Shown piece after piece: positions 53,855 to 64,000 of a DNA stretch of 64,000 bases. Position 1 is the stretch's first letter. Each line of letters begins with the position of its first letter. The notes beneath the pieces were generated by a model. It did no database searches and was not told the origin of the DNA. It worked only from the letters and a program-made list of their open reading frames with translations. Source of the stretch: Bedellia somnulentella (lineage: Eukaryota; Arthropoda; Insecta; Lepidoptera; Bedelliidae); assembly GCA_963576735.1 (NCBI GenBank), contig OY755197.1:10986501-11050500 (forward strand), in the 5' to 3' direction. The translations under genes and the position numbers were made by a program.

Positions 53855-55309
53855 TTAATACTCGTCCCGAGTATTATTGCTTCCATGGTACTTCGCAAGT
53901 CGATCGATGTGAACTATTTTCGAAGCCCCTCTAGGTTGGCGTTGAATTCTGTACGTTACATCGTTTATTCTAGTGACCACCTTGTACGGTCCTTCCCACC
54001 TATTTTGTAACTTAGGGGACTTCCCTTTCTGGCGAGTTGGATTGTGTAACCAGACGAGCATACCCTCTTCGAAACGCGGCGTGTTAGCTTTACGGTCATA
54101 TCTGGTTTTCATCTTTTCACTAGCATGTAAACCATTTTCACGCACTAGGGAATGTACATCTTGCATTCTTTCCCTCAACGGGCAACTTAATCTCAAATGG
54201 CCCCTTTTCCCGCAGCCATAACAAATCGGTCCAGTACTCCTTCCGACGGGTGCTTTAATGACCTTGACGTCCTCATTTGTTTCCGCAATCTCACGAAGTC
54301 GATGAGTTTGGCGCGTATCCTGGCGGCAAGCTTCAACTTCTAGAGCGTTCGCCAAGGCATCCTTGAGAGACGTGTGGTGTTGAAGTCTCACCGCTGTTCT
54401 CACTTCGATATCTCTGATGCCGTCGACGAATGCTTGCACCAGGTTCATTTCCACCGTCTTCGGATCTACACTGGGATAGGCCTTGCGGACGAGCTTCTCG
54501 ATTTCAAGGGCCCACTGCTGAAGTCCCTCTCCGGAACGCTGGACCCTATCACGCAGCTGAGCGCGGAACACGTGCTCCAGGTGTCGCTCTCCATAGCGAG
54601 ACTCCAACGCATCCAGCAGGTCCTTGAAACCACCACTCGGAGTCGGCAGCGCCTCTATTACTGACAGTGCTTGACCTCGGAGCGCCACCGTCAGTGCAGT
54701 CAAACACTGTTCATCAGTCCAACCATTGGCAGCCGCAACAGTCTGGAACTGATGTCTATACGCCGACCAGGATGTTGTTCCGTCGTAGGGAGGAACCTTC
54801 ACACGAGGACCATGGACAGCTACTACATTCTCACCGGAGACAACCTTGACCGGTCGTGATTCAAGCTGCAGAACCCTTTTCTCCATTCCGCGGAAGTTGG
54901 TCTTCATGTCATCGATATCTTTCTCAATAGTGGTTACCTGCTCCTTCATCTGCTCTACGTCTTTTTCCACAGTAACCACCCGACCACTGACTTCATTGAC
55001 CGCAGTGAGAACTTGTGAGAACTTAGTTTGCTGTTCCTCGCGCAACTCACGAACTTCTTGTTTAACACCCTGTACCTCCGAATGTATGTTTTTCAACATT
55101 TCAACTATCATCGCCAAGTCAGTATTAGTTGCGGCCGCCGGCGCCGTTGATGTAGACGGCGCGTTAGTCACCGCAGACGTCTCCTCTGGAATGTCACTCC
55201 GAGGGTTCGTGACCGATGACCTCATTTCCGACAGCTGTTCACCCTCGGCGGCTTTCTGAGCGCGTGTCTTCACACCCTCTCTTCCGTCTTCCTTCGGCAT
55301 AACTGGCAT
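53855..55309 (-). CDS. gag: Gag with integrase C-terminal tail (in-frame fusion)
   Basis: 484 aa from ATG at 55307-55309, the first start after the PBS; a longer frame starts inside the LTR but would span the PBS. Regions: polar N-terminus; coiled coil at about 65-150 (EVRELREEQQ...VEKDVEQMKEQV); capsid-like region about 170-360 (VPPYDGTTSWSAYRHQFQT, CLTALTVALRGQALSVIEALP); zinc knuckle CYGCGKRGHLRLSC (C-x2-C-x4-H-x4-C) near 385. Directly after it the frame passes to ENGLHASEKMKTRYDRKAN and RWEGPYKVVTRINDVTYRI, the C-terminal GPY/F region of a gypsy integrase. No stop or frameshift. Gag packages RNA; whether the fused tail does anything is unknown. Confidence 0.85.
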   Translation of the reverse strand: MPVMPKEDGREGVKTRAQKAAEGEQLSEMRSSVTNPRSDIPEETSAVTNAPSTSTAPAAATNTDLAMIVEMLKNIHSEVQGVKQEVRELREEQQTKFSQVLTAVNEVSGRVVTVEKDVEQMKEQVTTIEKDIDDMKTNFRGMEKRVLQLESRPVKVVSGENVVAVHGPRVKVPPYDGTTSWSAYRHQFQTVAAANGWTDEQCLTALTVALRGQALSVIEALPTPSGGFKDLLDALESRYGERHLEHVFRAQLRDRVQRSGEGLQQWALEIEKLVRKAYPSVDPKTVEMNLVQAFVDGIRDIEVRTAVRLQHHTSLKDALANALEVEACRQDTRQTHRLREIAETNEDVKVIKAPVGRSTGPICYGCGKRGHLRLSCPLRERMQDVHSLVRENGLHASEKMKTRYDRKANTPRFEEGMLVWLHNPTRQKGKSPKLQNRWEGPYKVVTRINDVTYRIQRQPRGASKIVHIDRLAKYHGSNNTRDEY

Positions 55310-55317
55310 CTTCAAAT

Positions 55318-55333
55318 CCCACTTCTGACACCA
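55318..55333 (-). promoter_or_regulatory. Primer-binding site
   Basis: Minus strand TGGTGTCAGAAGTGGG, two bases from the LTR; shares its first 15 bases with the PBS at 651-668. Confidence 0.8.
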
Positions 55334-55335
55334 AT

Positions 55336-58229
55336 TGTTACGTACCGGGTTCTTAATTTGATAAATACCAGTCACACTTTCGTGCAATAAGGTGTAATTA
55401 TATTTATTGACCAATAACGCACTTTACACAACACAACAAACACTATCGATAATTAACTATCGATACTCGCACTAATTAACAACACTAATTTACTCCGTTA
55501 TAGTAACACTGTCCACACCGTTAAGCTTCCCAACTAGCACATAAGCTTTAAAACAAACTGTATATCGTTTGTATATCGGTTCCGTTTGAGAATCTACGTG
55601 TTAAGAATATCTGTAGTAATAGAGTTATAGAGTGCTCTAACTCACTTATAACCACGAAAGAGGCCCACGATTTTAGAGGCTAAGGTTCTAGAGAGGTTAC
55701 AGAGCGGTGGTATATAGGTGCTAAAGTACCTACACAAGAGTGTTTATTCATTCTCAGTTATAGCTTCAACCGGTATAACTGCGGTTGTGATGAATTAGTT
55801 AACACTATGGGTTATAGAAAAACGTCAGCTAAGAATTATTTACCATTAAAAACTTTATAAGACCTATTAAACACAGTTGTATATATGTCACTTTGAAGCG
55901 TATTAGTTATGTAAAATATTCTCAAGTAAGTATCATGCCGCTACTTGAGTATATTTACTAACCAATTGTATTTAGTTCTATAATAAAATTGTGTACCAGA
56001 TCTAGTGTAACATCATGGCGAGATAATAATTGGCAGAAGGATAGTAAACATATAAGTATTCAAGTTATTGTGAAGTGAAAACGATCTGCCGTTGTGATTT
56101 TACGGTAAGTGTATACCATGTTTTCCATCTCAATTTTAACGCGCTTGGAATTTATTAAAGATTTCCATAAAAATTCAAATTAAACATATAATAAATAACA
56201 TAGACACTTCAATTTTTTACCATTTTTTGTATTTTTTTTGTTGTTAGTAGCATTTTAAATAAAGTGGCATCAATGGAATGAAAAAATAACATGAGTAATG
56301 AAGTATTTTGTTTTCAAATATTGAATAATTCAGTCAAATTATAGGTTAGTTCAACAAAACAATGGCGAACTTACATTGAAGGTTTTTGTCGTCACTTAAG
56401 ACATCTATTACACTTTTTGTGATACAACATCTTTAGTCAAGAATATTGTGCAGGCTTTAGTACACTTAGCAGTGCAATAATAGACTTAAATAATTACACT
56501 TATTATAGCCAAGATACTACAACCGGCTAAGCATTTTACAAACTGACTGGATTAGGGTTCTTCAATGAAGGAATCAATTATATACCTGTTGTTTTTTTCT
56601 TTTCAGACTATTGGCGGTCTCCTCACAAATATTAGCCTCTTCACTCAGTTTCCATTCGTATTCAAAGAGCTTACTTAAGAAATACGTCTATACGTACTTG
56701 GTCATAATAAATCAATCTAGTCTAATGCGGCTTTTTTTATACATATTTAAGTATCTAAAGGTTATCTGAATATTTTTTGTAACGATGTGTGATACATAAT
56801 TTATTTGACACAACAATGTTTTTCTTTATTATTTTATATTCGCAAGTCCCATGATTAAATCCCCAAAAGTGGCAGTCAAAACTTAAAATTCGACAATCCA
56901 GCAGGAACTGAAACATGAAGACTGATTATACATGTCCGTGAGCGTTATAGTTCAATAGATATAACACCGCTTCGTAATATCTCTTATGTTTACGCTGTAT
57001 ATCCCCGAAGGGGTTGGCAGAGGTATATATATACTTCTAAATATCACGTAACATTGACGTCACGTGAATAAAAATTGGTCAGTGCTATTCAAAGCCAACA
57101 CCACACAATTAAGATACTTAATGACCTTTTATTTCACTCTTAGCTAGTAGCTGTGTAGTGTGGGAGATTCCTTTTTTTCTTGTTCTACGGAACCATGTTG
57201 TTATGCCTCCACTCGAACTTGACCAAAATTGCTCGTATTAGGGCTATTTAAATTTCTGCTTTGCTTTGTAACTACTGGAACAACATAATCTAATAGGATA
57301 TTATCAAAACTATTTGATGGTTTTGGTCATTCGTACCAATATTACAGAATCCAAAAAGTACGACTTTCCTGTTGAATATATTAAAGCCTGCCTCGGAGTG
57401 TTAATAAAAGTCCATAGTTTTGTCTAACACTATTACTTTTATAATATCTTTAAAGTGTACCTGCCTAGCGCAATTTGCTTTAATAAAGTGAACATTACAG
57501 CTTAAATCTATATAAATGAGTTGTTCAACACTTTTAGTATTTTGAGTTACTATACTCTTGACCAACTCTCATTTACAACCAATACCTGCACCTTATATTC
57601 AATATAATACCTAAAGACTTATAAGACACTTCGCGGCAACAACTACACAACAATAAGTGTTAACGTGAGTCAGCGAGCACTGTTGTGTAGATTTAGGTGC
57701 TACAAACATGTTTGGGCTATAACATCTTAACGGTACTTGCTGCGATTAGCACTATTCTAACTCTAAAAACTGTTTAACACCGTTCATTAAAGTTTTAGAA
57801 CCACTGTTGGAGCTAAATTTATTTTCTAACTCCTCTATAACATTTTAAGTTAGAACTGAGATAATTATTACTCATTTAAACAGAGTAAAGCTATATTAAA
57901 ACCTGCAATTGACACCAAAATGTTAGTTGGGTTATTTCCGTAATCCGTATATCACTGCACTGTCGTATTTAATTTCTTCGCTCTAGTATTTCGCTTGTTC
58001 TCGCTTTAGTTCTTCGCACTCCAATTACTCCGTAGCACGCGTCGCTCTTTATATATGCCAATCTCAAATACGCGAATATTACAGAAAGTTCTAGTACCAC
58101 ATTCTCGAAAAGTCGATATTCGAGAAACATCTAGTAATTCCTTTTTTTACTTATTAAAATACTAGTAACGCCATCTGTTATCTAGTAGTGGCAAATCCTA
58201 TCTCCTACTTGCGAACAGATGTCGTAACA
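55336..58229 (-). repeat. 5' LTR of the gag element, interrupted
   Basis: 193 + 296 bp = 489 bp once the insertion is removed. Its minus-strand TATA box (about 58048-58057) lies on the far side of the insertion from gag, so transcription into gag must cross the inserted 2.4 kb. Confidence 0.9.
55529..57931. mobile_element. Unassigned 2403-bp element with inverted ends
   Basis: Begins CCCAACTAGCACATAAG; its right end reads, reversed, CCCAACTAACATTTTGG, so about 11-12 bp match. TT is duplicated (55527-55528, 57932-57933), shown exactly by the intact LTR copy. No ORF of 60 codons was found. Contains CGGTAAGTGTA at 56103 and TTTTTTTCTTTTCAG at about 56592-56606, which look like an intron donor and acceptor, and a SINE-A remnant near 56990-57060. 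TIR and 2-bp duplication suggest a DNA transposon; the superfamily is not recognised. Confidence 0.65.
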
Positions 58230-58590
58230 TTAACATAAACGTTCACGCCGAATATCCCCGAAGGGGTTGGCAGAGGTACTAATACTTCTGAACATCACGT
58301 GACTTTGGCACCTGGTGTTCAGAGTAGCCACGTTTTTGTAAGGACAGTGTACTCACGTGATAGGGGGCAGGCCTATCGCCGTTTTGTACGAATACACTGT
58401 CACATGACTAAGTAAAACTCAGCCATGTGGGTTTCCTCACGATGTTTTCCCTCACCGTTAACATCCATGATAAATTAACCACACATATGTCTTTAGAAAA
58501 GACAAATTGGTGTAAGCCCGACCCAGGATTTAAACACTAGTCGTTTGCATGATAACCGAGTGTTCTGCCCACTGGGCTATCACGGTTGTA
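58230..58590 (-). repeat. SINE-A, full length
   Basis: Its AACATAAACG tail abuts the LTR end; B-box (GATTTAAACACTAG) and A-box (GGGCTATCACGG) at right. Confidence 0.9.
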
Positions 58591-58621
58591 TCACAAAGTG
58601 ATGTGTTTTTATGTTTTTAAA

Positions 58622-58876
58622 GCGTGTAGTGTCGGCTTAGAATATCACTAAACCCGTTTCTACCGATGGGTGTACGAAAGAAGCGACTAACGGTATGGGG
58701 CTTTTAAGGGATTTTTGGGCGATGCGGTTGGAAACCCGTCACCAACAACCTTTATTTTTACCATCTTTGAGTGAGTGGGGTCACATTTCCAAAAGTGGCT
58801 GAGGAATTTCTAATTCCTTAGCTCTGGCTACCCCTTCTAGGGATTTATAGCCGTGAGTATATGTTTGTATGTATGT
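58622..58876 (+). repeat. SINE-B
   Basis: Full length; ATGTTTTT on both sides. A TGAGTGAGTGGGG change is present in the middle. Confidence 0.9.
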
Positions 58877-59636
58877 TTTTTTTTGGACTGTTTCTACACA
58901 AATGTTTCCTTTGATATGTGAGAGGAAAATCTGTTTCCATATTCATATGACAGTACATACTAACAAAACGGATAATTGCCTCCTATTATATGTGATCTAT
59001 TCTGAAACTAGGTATCAAAATTACACGTAACATTGAGGACACTTAGTACCTCTGCCATCCTATTAATTTATTTGCCATCTCTGTCATATGAAATGATGAA
59101 TCGCAGTAAACTCGTGCAGAAGCTGGGTTATGAATAGTAATTAATTGCGCGTGCGCACTCTCGTGGTGTGGCGCGTGTATGGCAATTGATCATGTAAGCT
59201 ATACTAAGGAGTTGCTATACTATCGTATCGATCCACCAACTTGTCTGTAGAATGTCAAATAGCGGTAACGATAGATCTCATTTTGAAAATGCAGAATTAA
59301 TAGATGATATTTTAGGTTTTCCTGCAAGCTTTCGACGAAATTTCCCTATATAGTTTTTTCCCATCCACTTTTCAAGCAGAGTACCACGACCAATACCTAT
59401 TCTATAGCAAAAATTTGCAATTTCTCAATAAAGAAAATTTGTTGCTTTAACCACTACACGAAAAATATTTTCTTGTATCTTTGCAACATTATATACTTAT
59501 ATAAATCAGTGGTATTCAATACCAAGCAAGCAAATGAGAGTTTAAGGCCATGTAATAACTGCTTCATCATGGAGTCACGAGTTATAAAAAGCCTTTTATT
59601 TACATAAAAGGTAGCAACACTTTTCAATCGTTTTGC
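58877..59636. other. Mostly unassigned; a 33-codon ORF at about 59253
   Basis: GC-rich GCGCGTGCGCACTCTCG (about 59147) lies about 100 bp before an ATG opening MSNSGNDRSHFENAELIDD, which stops after 33 codons. Not recognised; it could be a broken first exon of a transposase or host gene. Confidence 0.25.
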
Positions 59637-59639
59637 CTC

Positions 59640-59825
59640 GCTTCAATCTCCAGATAACTTATCGGCTCCATACTCGACATACGGGAGGCCTAGCACGAGC
59701 GGTATTATATCGTCACGACATCGGTTAGAATGAGATGACAGTATACGATACTAAGTAAGTGCGAAAGAGATGGATGTTTGATATTACGCGATGTCTACTT
59801 AAATGGACGCCCGAGCTAGCAATGC
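59640..59825 (+). repeat. Repeat D
   Basis: ATGAGATGACAGTATACGAT and ACTAAGTAAGTGCGAAAGAG match 23291-23425 in reverse. Confidence 0.6.
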
Positions 59826-59836
59826 AGATTTGGTTT

Positions 59837-60073
59837 GAATATACTCACGGCTATAATTCCCTAGATGGGGTAGCCAGAGCTAAGGAATCAGAAATTCCTC
59901 AGCCACTTTTGGAAAGTTAAGTGGGGAAAAGATGGTAAAATAAAGGTTGTTGGTGATGGGTCTCCAACCGCATCGCCCAAAAATCCCTTTAAAGCCCCAA
60001 TACCGTTAGTCGCCTCTTACGTACACCCGCCGGAAGAATAGGGTAGTGCTATTCTAAGCCGGCACTACACAGA
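59837..60073 (-). repeat. SINE-B
   Basis: Tail reduced to ATATACTCACGG; full body and head CGGCACTACACAG. Confidence 0.9.
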
Positions 60074-60690
60074 ATAACTTTGTAGTTTCGTTTTTATATC
60101 CCATCGTCATGTAGGACGAATTTGATTATAGAAAAACATACTTCATGGTTTGCGTACTGACGGAATAAGCTCACACATAATCAATATCATTTATATGGTT
60201 TTTGGGTGTGGGGCCACAAATTAATAAAGCGTGTCTGCCTTTCTTCATCTATACGCGACCTTTACCGATTCGTCTGTTGTTTTTTTGAATGAATTATTTT
60301 CGGAGTACTTTTTATGTTGTAATATTTTACCATGAAATTGTACATTATCATGATAAATGTATATAATATGCACATACATCATTCCATTTAAATACTTAAT
60401 TACAGGTATAAGCTGCCACGATTTTATTGTTTAGTTTAAAACGGCTCCCACAACACAGGATTTACCTAGCGTGAGGCCACAGATAAACTACTTCGTCTTT
60501 ATTATAAAGAATAAATTATATAGATTAAAATTGTAATGTAATTGTAAAAGACGATCACCTATGGCGGTACAAATAAACATTTTTTCATTTTCATTCAAGT
60601 AAGCAATGTTTAAGGAGCCGAGCGCTGTAAAGTCTAATGTTCACCTATGTACTAAGATGAATTTAAAACATTTAAAAAAATGTATGTAAT
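60074..60690. other. Unassigned stretch, possible LINE 3' UTR
   Basis: ACGGCTCCCACAACACAGG and GACGATCACCTATGGCGG (60440-60580), then TTTTCATTTTCATT, resemble a LINE 3' end, without coding sequence. Confidence 0.3.
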
Positions 60691-60691
60691 T

Positions 60692-60945
60692 GCCATGTAG
60701 AGTTGGCTTAGAATAGCACTACCCCATTTCTACCCGTGGGTGATCGTAAGAGGCGACTAAGGGTATAGGGGCTTTTTAAGTGATTTTTGGGCGATGTGGT
60801 TGGAGACCCATCACCAAAACCGTTTATTATTATCATCTTTTCCCCAATCAACTTCCATAAGTGGCGGAGGAATTTATAATTCCTTAGCTCTGGCTACCCC
60901 TTCTAGGGAAATATAGCCGTGAGTATATGTATGTATGTATGTATG
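60692..60945 (+). repeat. SINE-B
   Basis: Full length with a long GTAT tail. Confidence 0.9.
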
Positions 60946-60961
60946 TATAAAAGACATGCAT

Positions 60962-61155
60962 ATGCTGGATAGCCAGAGCTTAGAGATAAAAACTCCTCAG
61001 CCACATTTGAAAGTTGATAGGGGACAAGATGTTAGAAATAAAGTATCGTTGGTGATGGGTCTCCAACCGCATCGTCCAAAAACCACTTACAAAAGCTACA
61101 TAAAAGCCTTAGTCTTCTCTTACAACCATCGTAGGTAAAAAAGGGTAGTGACTCC
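60962..61155 (-). repeat. SINE-B, diverged
   Basis: GATAGCCAGAGCTTAG to GGTAAAAAAGGGTAG; both ends missing. Confidence 0.75.
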
Positions 61156-61291
61156 AACTAATATATAACTTAATATTTTATTAACAAATTGATTATCCAA
61201 GAAATTTTGTCACTAAAGAAAGAAGAAAATTGCGGTAAAAATAACTGCTATTCGTAAATTTGCGCATGTGCAATGGCTGTAGTGTGTAGGC

Positions 61292-62249
61292 CTAGCCGTG
61301 TAGTGTCGGCTTAGAATAACACTACCTCATTTCTACCCGTGGGTGATCGTAAGAGGCGACTAAGTGTATAGGGGCTTTTTATGTGATTTTTGGGCGATGT
61401 GGTTGGAGACCCGTCACCAACAACATTTATTACTAGTGGATCGTCCCAGCTTCGCACGGGTAGCGTTGTTTTTTAAATATCTGAGGTTTCTTTCTTTAGT
61501 CACTGCTCAAGCATTGTGAAATTCAGCGCAATGTTTTCAATTTATTAAATTTATAGCACTCCCTAAACAGTGTAGTTTGGTGATTTTTAATGCGCTTTAA
61601 TGAACGGTTCAGTATTTCCGTTTAATAGCAAATTTTGGAATAAAACGCTATGAAGTATTAATAACAATCTAAAAAATAAATCATTACGTGTTTGTAGGAT
61701 GCAACTACTGGCGCCATCTAGTATGTTATATGTAAATTAGTAACGATTCGGTTTTGGTCACGGGCGCGATGGCTTATTTTATGTATAATTTCGGTGTTTC
61801 TCTACCGATTTCTATGATTCTTTTTTATTGAATTGGTAATAATGTTACCTTTTTTAAATTAGGGATGAGTGAGAGGTTTATAAACGTAAGAGTAAACAAA
61901 TATAATCAGAATGTTCCGAACTGCTAAGCTATCAGGAATTACACGTGTTATTGTGAGTCAACCGTAAAAGATAGACATAAACTGCTGAGGATTTTTTTTT
62001 GGATAATTTTATGAAGAATATTTCCGTCATACATGATTTTTATGTAAGTTTAACCATTAAGGCTGCACACGCGACGGAAGCTTAAAAAATGTAGTAACTT
62101 CTCCCGTTTTCCCAAAATTTACCAAAATTCCCCTTTACTACTCTGCTGGAAAGTATACAAAAACCTGCCCAGGAGTATGGAGAATAATTGTACCAAGTTT
62201 CGTTAAAATCCGTCGAGTAGTTTTTGTTTCCATAAGGAACATACAAACC

Positions 62250-62311
<62 letters not shown>

Positions 62312-62547
62312 AATTTTACTGATTGCATTTTTGGCATCAGTATCGATCCCTAATCACCACCTGATAGTTATTTTGAAAATATATTTCATGTACAGAATTG
62401 ACCTCTCTACAGATTTATTATAAGTATAGAAGATATAGATTACCATCTTTTCCCCAATCAACTTTCAAAAGTGGCTGAGGAATTTCTCATTCCAATGCTC
62501 TGGCTACCCCGTTAAGGGATTTATAGCCGTGAGTATATGTATGTACG
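61292..62547 (+). repeat. SINE-B split by a Helitron
   Basis: 61292-61432 and 62441-62547 join to a full SINE-B (CATTTATTA | TTACCATCTTTT). Confidence 0.9.
61433..62440 (-). mobile_element. Non-autonomous Helitron, 1008 bp
   Basis: On the minus strand A|TCTATATCTTCTATAC...CGATCCACTAG|T. Same family as 32613-34531, with an ACAG microsatellite (62250-62309). Confidence 0.9.
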
Positions 62548-62619
62548 TATGTATGCAATGGCTGTAATAGCCGACAAGATTACGTGAATCAAAATATGAA
62601 AGGGGTTGCTAAGCACATT

Positions 62620-62800
62620 CACTCACGTCATTCCTTCTATTGGGATAGGCAGAGATTATTAATCCCCAATTGCTTGCGTCCAGTCTTATCAGTGAATGTT
62701 ACAACGCGGATATTTCGAGTGACAAAGGCAATAAACTAACTTGTACTCATGCCATTAACAGCCTTTGGGGTAGGCAGGACTATTGATATACATCGCTACT
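62620..62800 (-). repeat. Two LINE-T 3' remnants
   Basis: TCACGTCATTCC...TTGGGATAGGCAGAG (about 62628) and ACTCATGCCATTAACAG...GGGGTAGGCAGG (about 62745), both diverged and short. Confidence 0.45.
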
Positions 62801-62893
62801 TTACTACAACGCAATGTTTTACTTCGTATTCATATTGATACCTGCACCAAGCTTAGGATCTCCAGCGTTTAAAATATGCAATATGAGAAAGAT

Positions 62894-63142
62894 GCTGTGT
62901 AGTGTCGGCTTAGAATAGCGCTACCCCATTTTTTTCCGGTGGGTGTACGTAAGAGGCGAATAACGGTATTGGGGCTTTGTAAGGGATTTTTGGGCGATGC
63001 GGTTGCAGACCCATCACCAAGAACCTTTATTTCACCACCTATTCCCCACGCAACTTCCAAAAGTGGCTGAGGAATTTCTCATTCCAAAGCTCTGGCTACC
63101 CCGTTAAGGGATTTATAGCCGTGAGTATATGTATGTATGTAT
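62894..63142 (+). repeat. SINE-B flanked by ~68-bp direct repeats
   Basis: Full length. Sequence from GTATTCATATTGATA to ATGAGAAA(G/C)ATG occurs on both sides (62826-62893 and 63143-63212) with a few differences. Confidence 0.9.
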
Positions 63143-63212
63143 GTATTCATATTGATAACCCGCACCAAGTTTTGGATCTCCAGCGTTTAAAATATGCTAT
63201 ATGAGAAACATG

Positions 63213-63453
63213 CATCATGCATCGACTTATTTCTCAACTATACGAGGGATAAATCTTCAAGATGCGAAAGTGGCACAAAGTTAAGGTTGTTGACCTGTCA
63301 GCTGAGGTCAGAGAAGCGATGGGAATGCAACGAAGACATATATTGATATACAGGGGTTGACGGTAATTGAAATCTATAGGGTTTCTTAAGCTTGCGGCTA
63401 CATTTATTTATAGTCTAAGTCTATAATATGTTATATTTATTTATAGTGGTTAG
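63213..63453. other. Unassigned spacer
   Basis: No repeat or ORF recognised. Confidence 0.3.
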
Positions 63454-63697
63454 TGCTGTGTAGTGTCGGCTTAGAATATCACTACCCCATTTCTTCCGGT
63501 GGGTGTACGTAAGAGACGACTAACGGTATTGGGGCTTTTAAGGGATTTTTGGGCGATGCGGTTGGAGACCAATCACCAAACAATCTTTATTTTACCATCT
63601 CTTCCCAACTAACATTTCCAAAAGTGGCTGAGGATTTTTTAATTGCTTAGCTCTGGCTACCCCTTCAGGGGATTTATAGCCGTGAGTATTTGTATGT
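63454..63697 (+). repeat. SINE-B
   Basis: Full length; ATTTATTTATAGT lies on both sides, though 7 bases separate it from the head on the left. Confidence 0.9.
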
Positions 63698-64000
63698 ATG
63701 TATTTATTTATAGTCTGTTTGGGATAACAACTCAATGATATAAGTTACACTAATAACATTAATTAACTTAAAGATAAGATTTGTATGATTCTGACATTTA
63801 TATTATTCCCAAAAATATAAAAAAATAATATCTCTTTTTTTTCAATTTTATTAATTGTGTATTTGTGATACTTACTGTAAATATTTATTGGTTTTAAGTT
63901 AATTTTATGTTAGTTCTGTAATTTAAATACGATATAATACAGTTAAATTGAATAAATTCATGAATCAACCATCCTTTTTTATCATATTTTCACCACTCTA
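63698..64000. other. AT-rich spacer
   Basis: Nothing recognised up to the right edge. Confidence 0.3.

Larger units (their letters stand above)
53350..58229 (-). mobile_element. Internally deleted Ty3/gypsy-like LTR element, identical LTRs
   Basis: 3' LTR 53350-53838; PPT 53839-53852; coding region 53855-55309; PBS 55318-55333; 5' LTR 55336-55528 plus 57934-58229, split by a 2403-bp insertion. Both LTRs are 489 bp and no difference was seen on reading. Protease, RT, RNase H and the integrase core are missing. It sits next to a SINE-A 3' tail at 58230. No exact target duplication is evident. Confidence 0.9.

Noticed and set aside
55529..57931. Reading the 2.4-kb insertion as an LTR element
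   Set aside because: Its ends are not TG...CA, no second LTR exists and the duplication is only 2 bp.
53340..58240. Target-site duplication of the gag LTR element
   Set aside because: Flanks ACATAA and TTAACA do not match exactly; the SINE tail sequence makes similarity expected by chance.

Overview
The window is eukaryotic, AT-rich and intron/intergenic-like. It is built almost entirely of transposable elements, with no operons, long host ORFs or bacterial signals. The repeat set points to an insect and most likely a moth or butterfly: Helitrons ending in CTAG and inserted between A and T, a Dong/R4-type LINE sitting in a TAA microsatellite, a tRNA-type SINE, and a very abundant ~245-bp SINE with a GTAT tail. 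That taxonomic call is inference from repeat style.

Layout. 1-1321: one end of an LTR retrotransposon (minus strand) inserted in a SINE. 1937-4990: an R2-like LINE (minus) with C2H2 finger, RT and a PD-(D/E)XK-type endonuclease, broken by one frameshift. 8500-11127: a broken EN/RT/RNase H LINE (plus) whose ORF1 is interrupted by a 559-bp miniature LTR element (TRIM) with identical LTRs. 14101-15391: an unassigned ~1.3-kb inverted-repeat element with a GC-rich core. 15490-18489: a second LINE of the RNase H type (minus), with several frameshifts. 19264-20752: an internally deleted Helitron keeping the end of its helicase. 25487-26515, 28441-28600, 32613-34531 and 61433-62440: non-autonomous Helitrons, one nested inside another of its own family. 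43033-44217: an inverted/tandem array of 318-bp units each carrying a tRNA-like sequence. 47790-51955: a Dong/R4-type LINE (minus). 53350-58229: an LTR element with two identical 489-bp LTRs, encoding a Gag fused in frame to the tail of integrase; one LTR is split by a 2403-bp element of unknown type.

Three retroposon families run through the whole window: SINE-A (tRNA-type, GTTATG tail), SINE-B (GTAT tail, about 37 copies) and 3' ends of a LINE ('LINE-T', GTATG tail). All three share the same ~45-bp 3' end (CTCTGCC-ACCCC-loop-GGGG-CGTGA), and SINE-B copies show 8-15-bp target duplications and 5' truncation. The simplest reading is that LINE-T machinery, or a close relative, copies all three.

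Host sequence is scarce. The best candidate is a 115-bp GC-rich exon at 40183-40297 (+) with good splice sites. A weaker candidate is a promoter plus non-coding first exon at about 21880-22093 (+) with a TATCGATA box and a GTAAGTAA donor. The bulk of the window may be introns of that gene, but this is not proven. All identifications are by eye, without database search.
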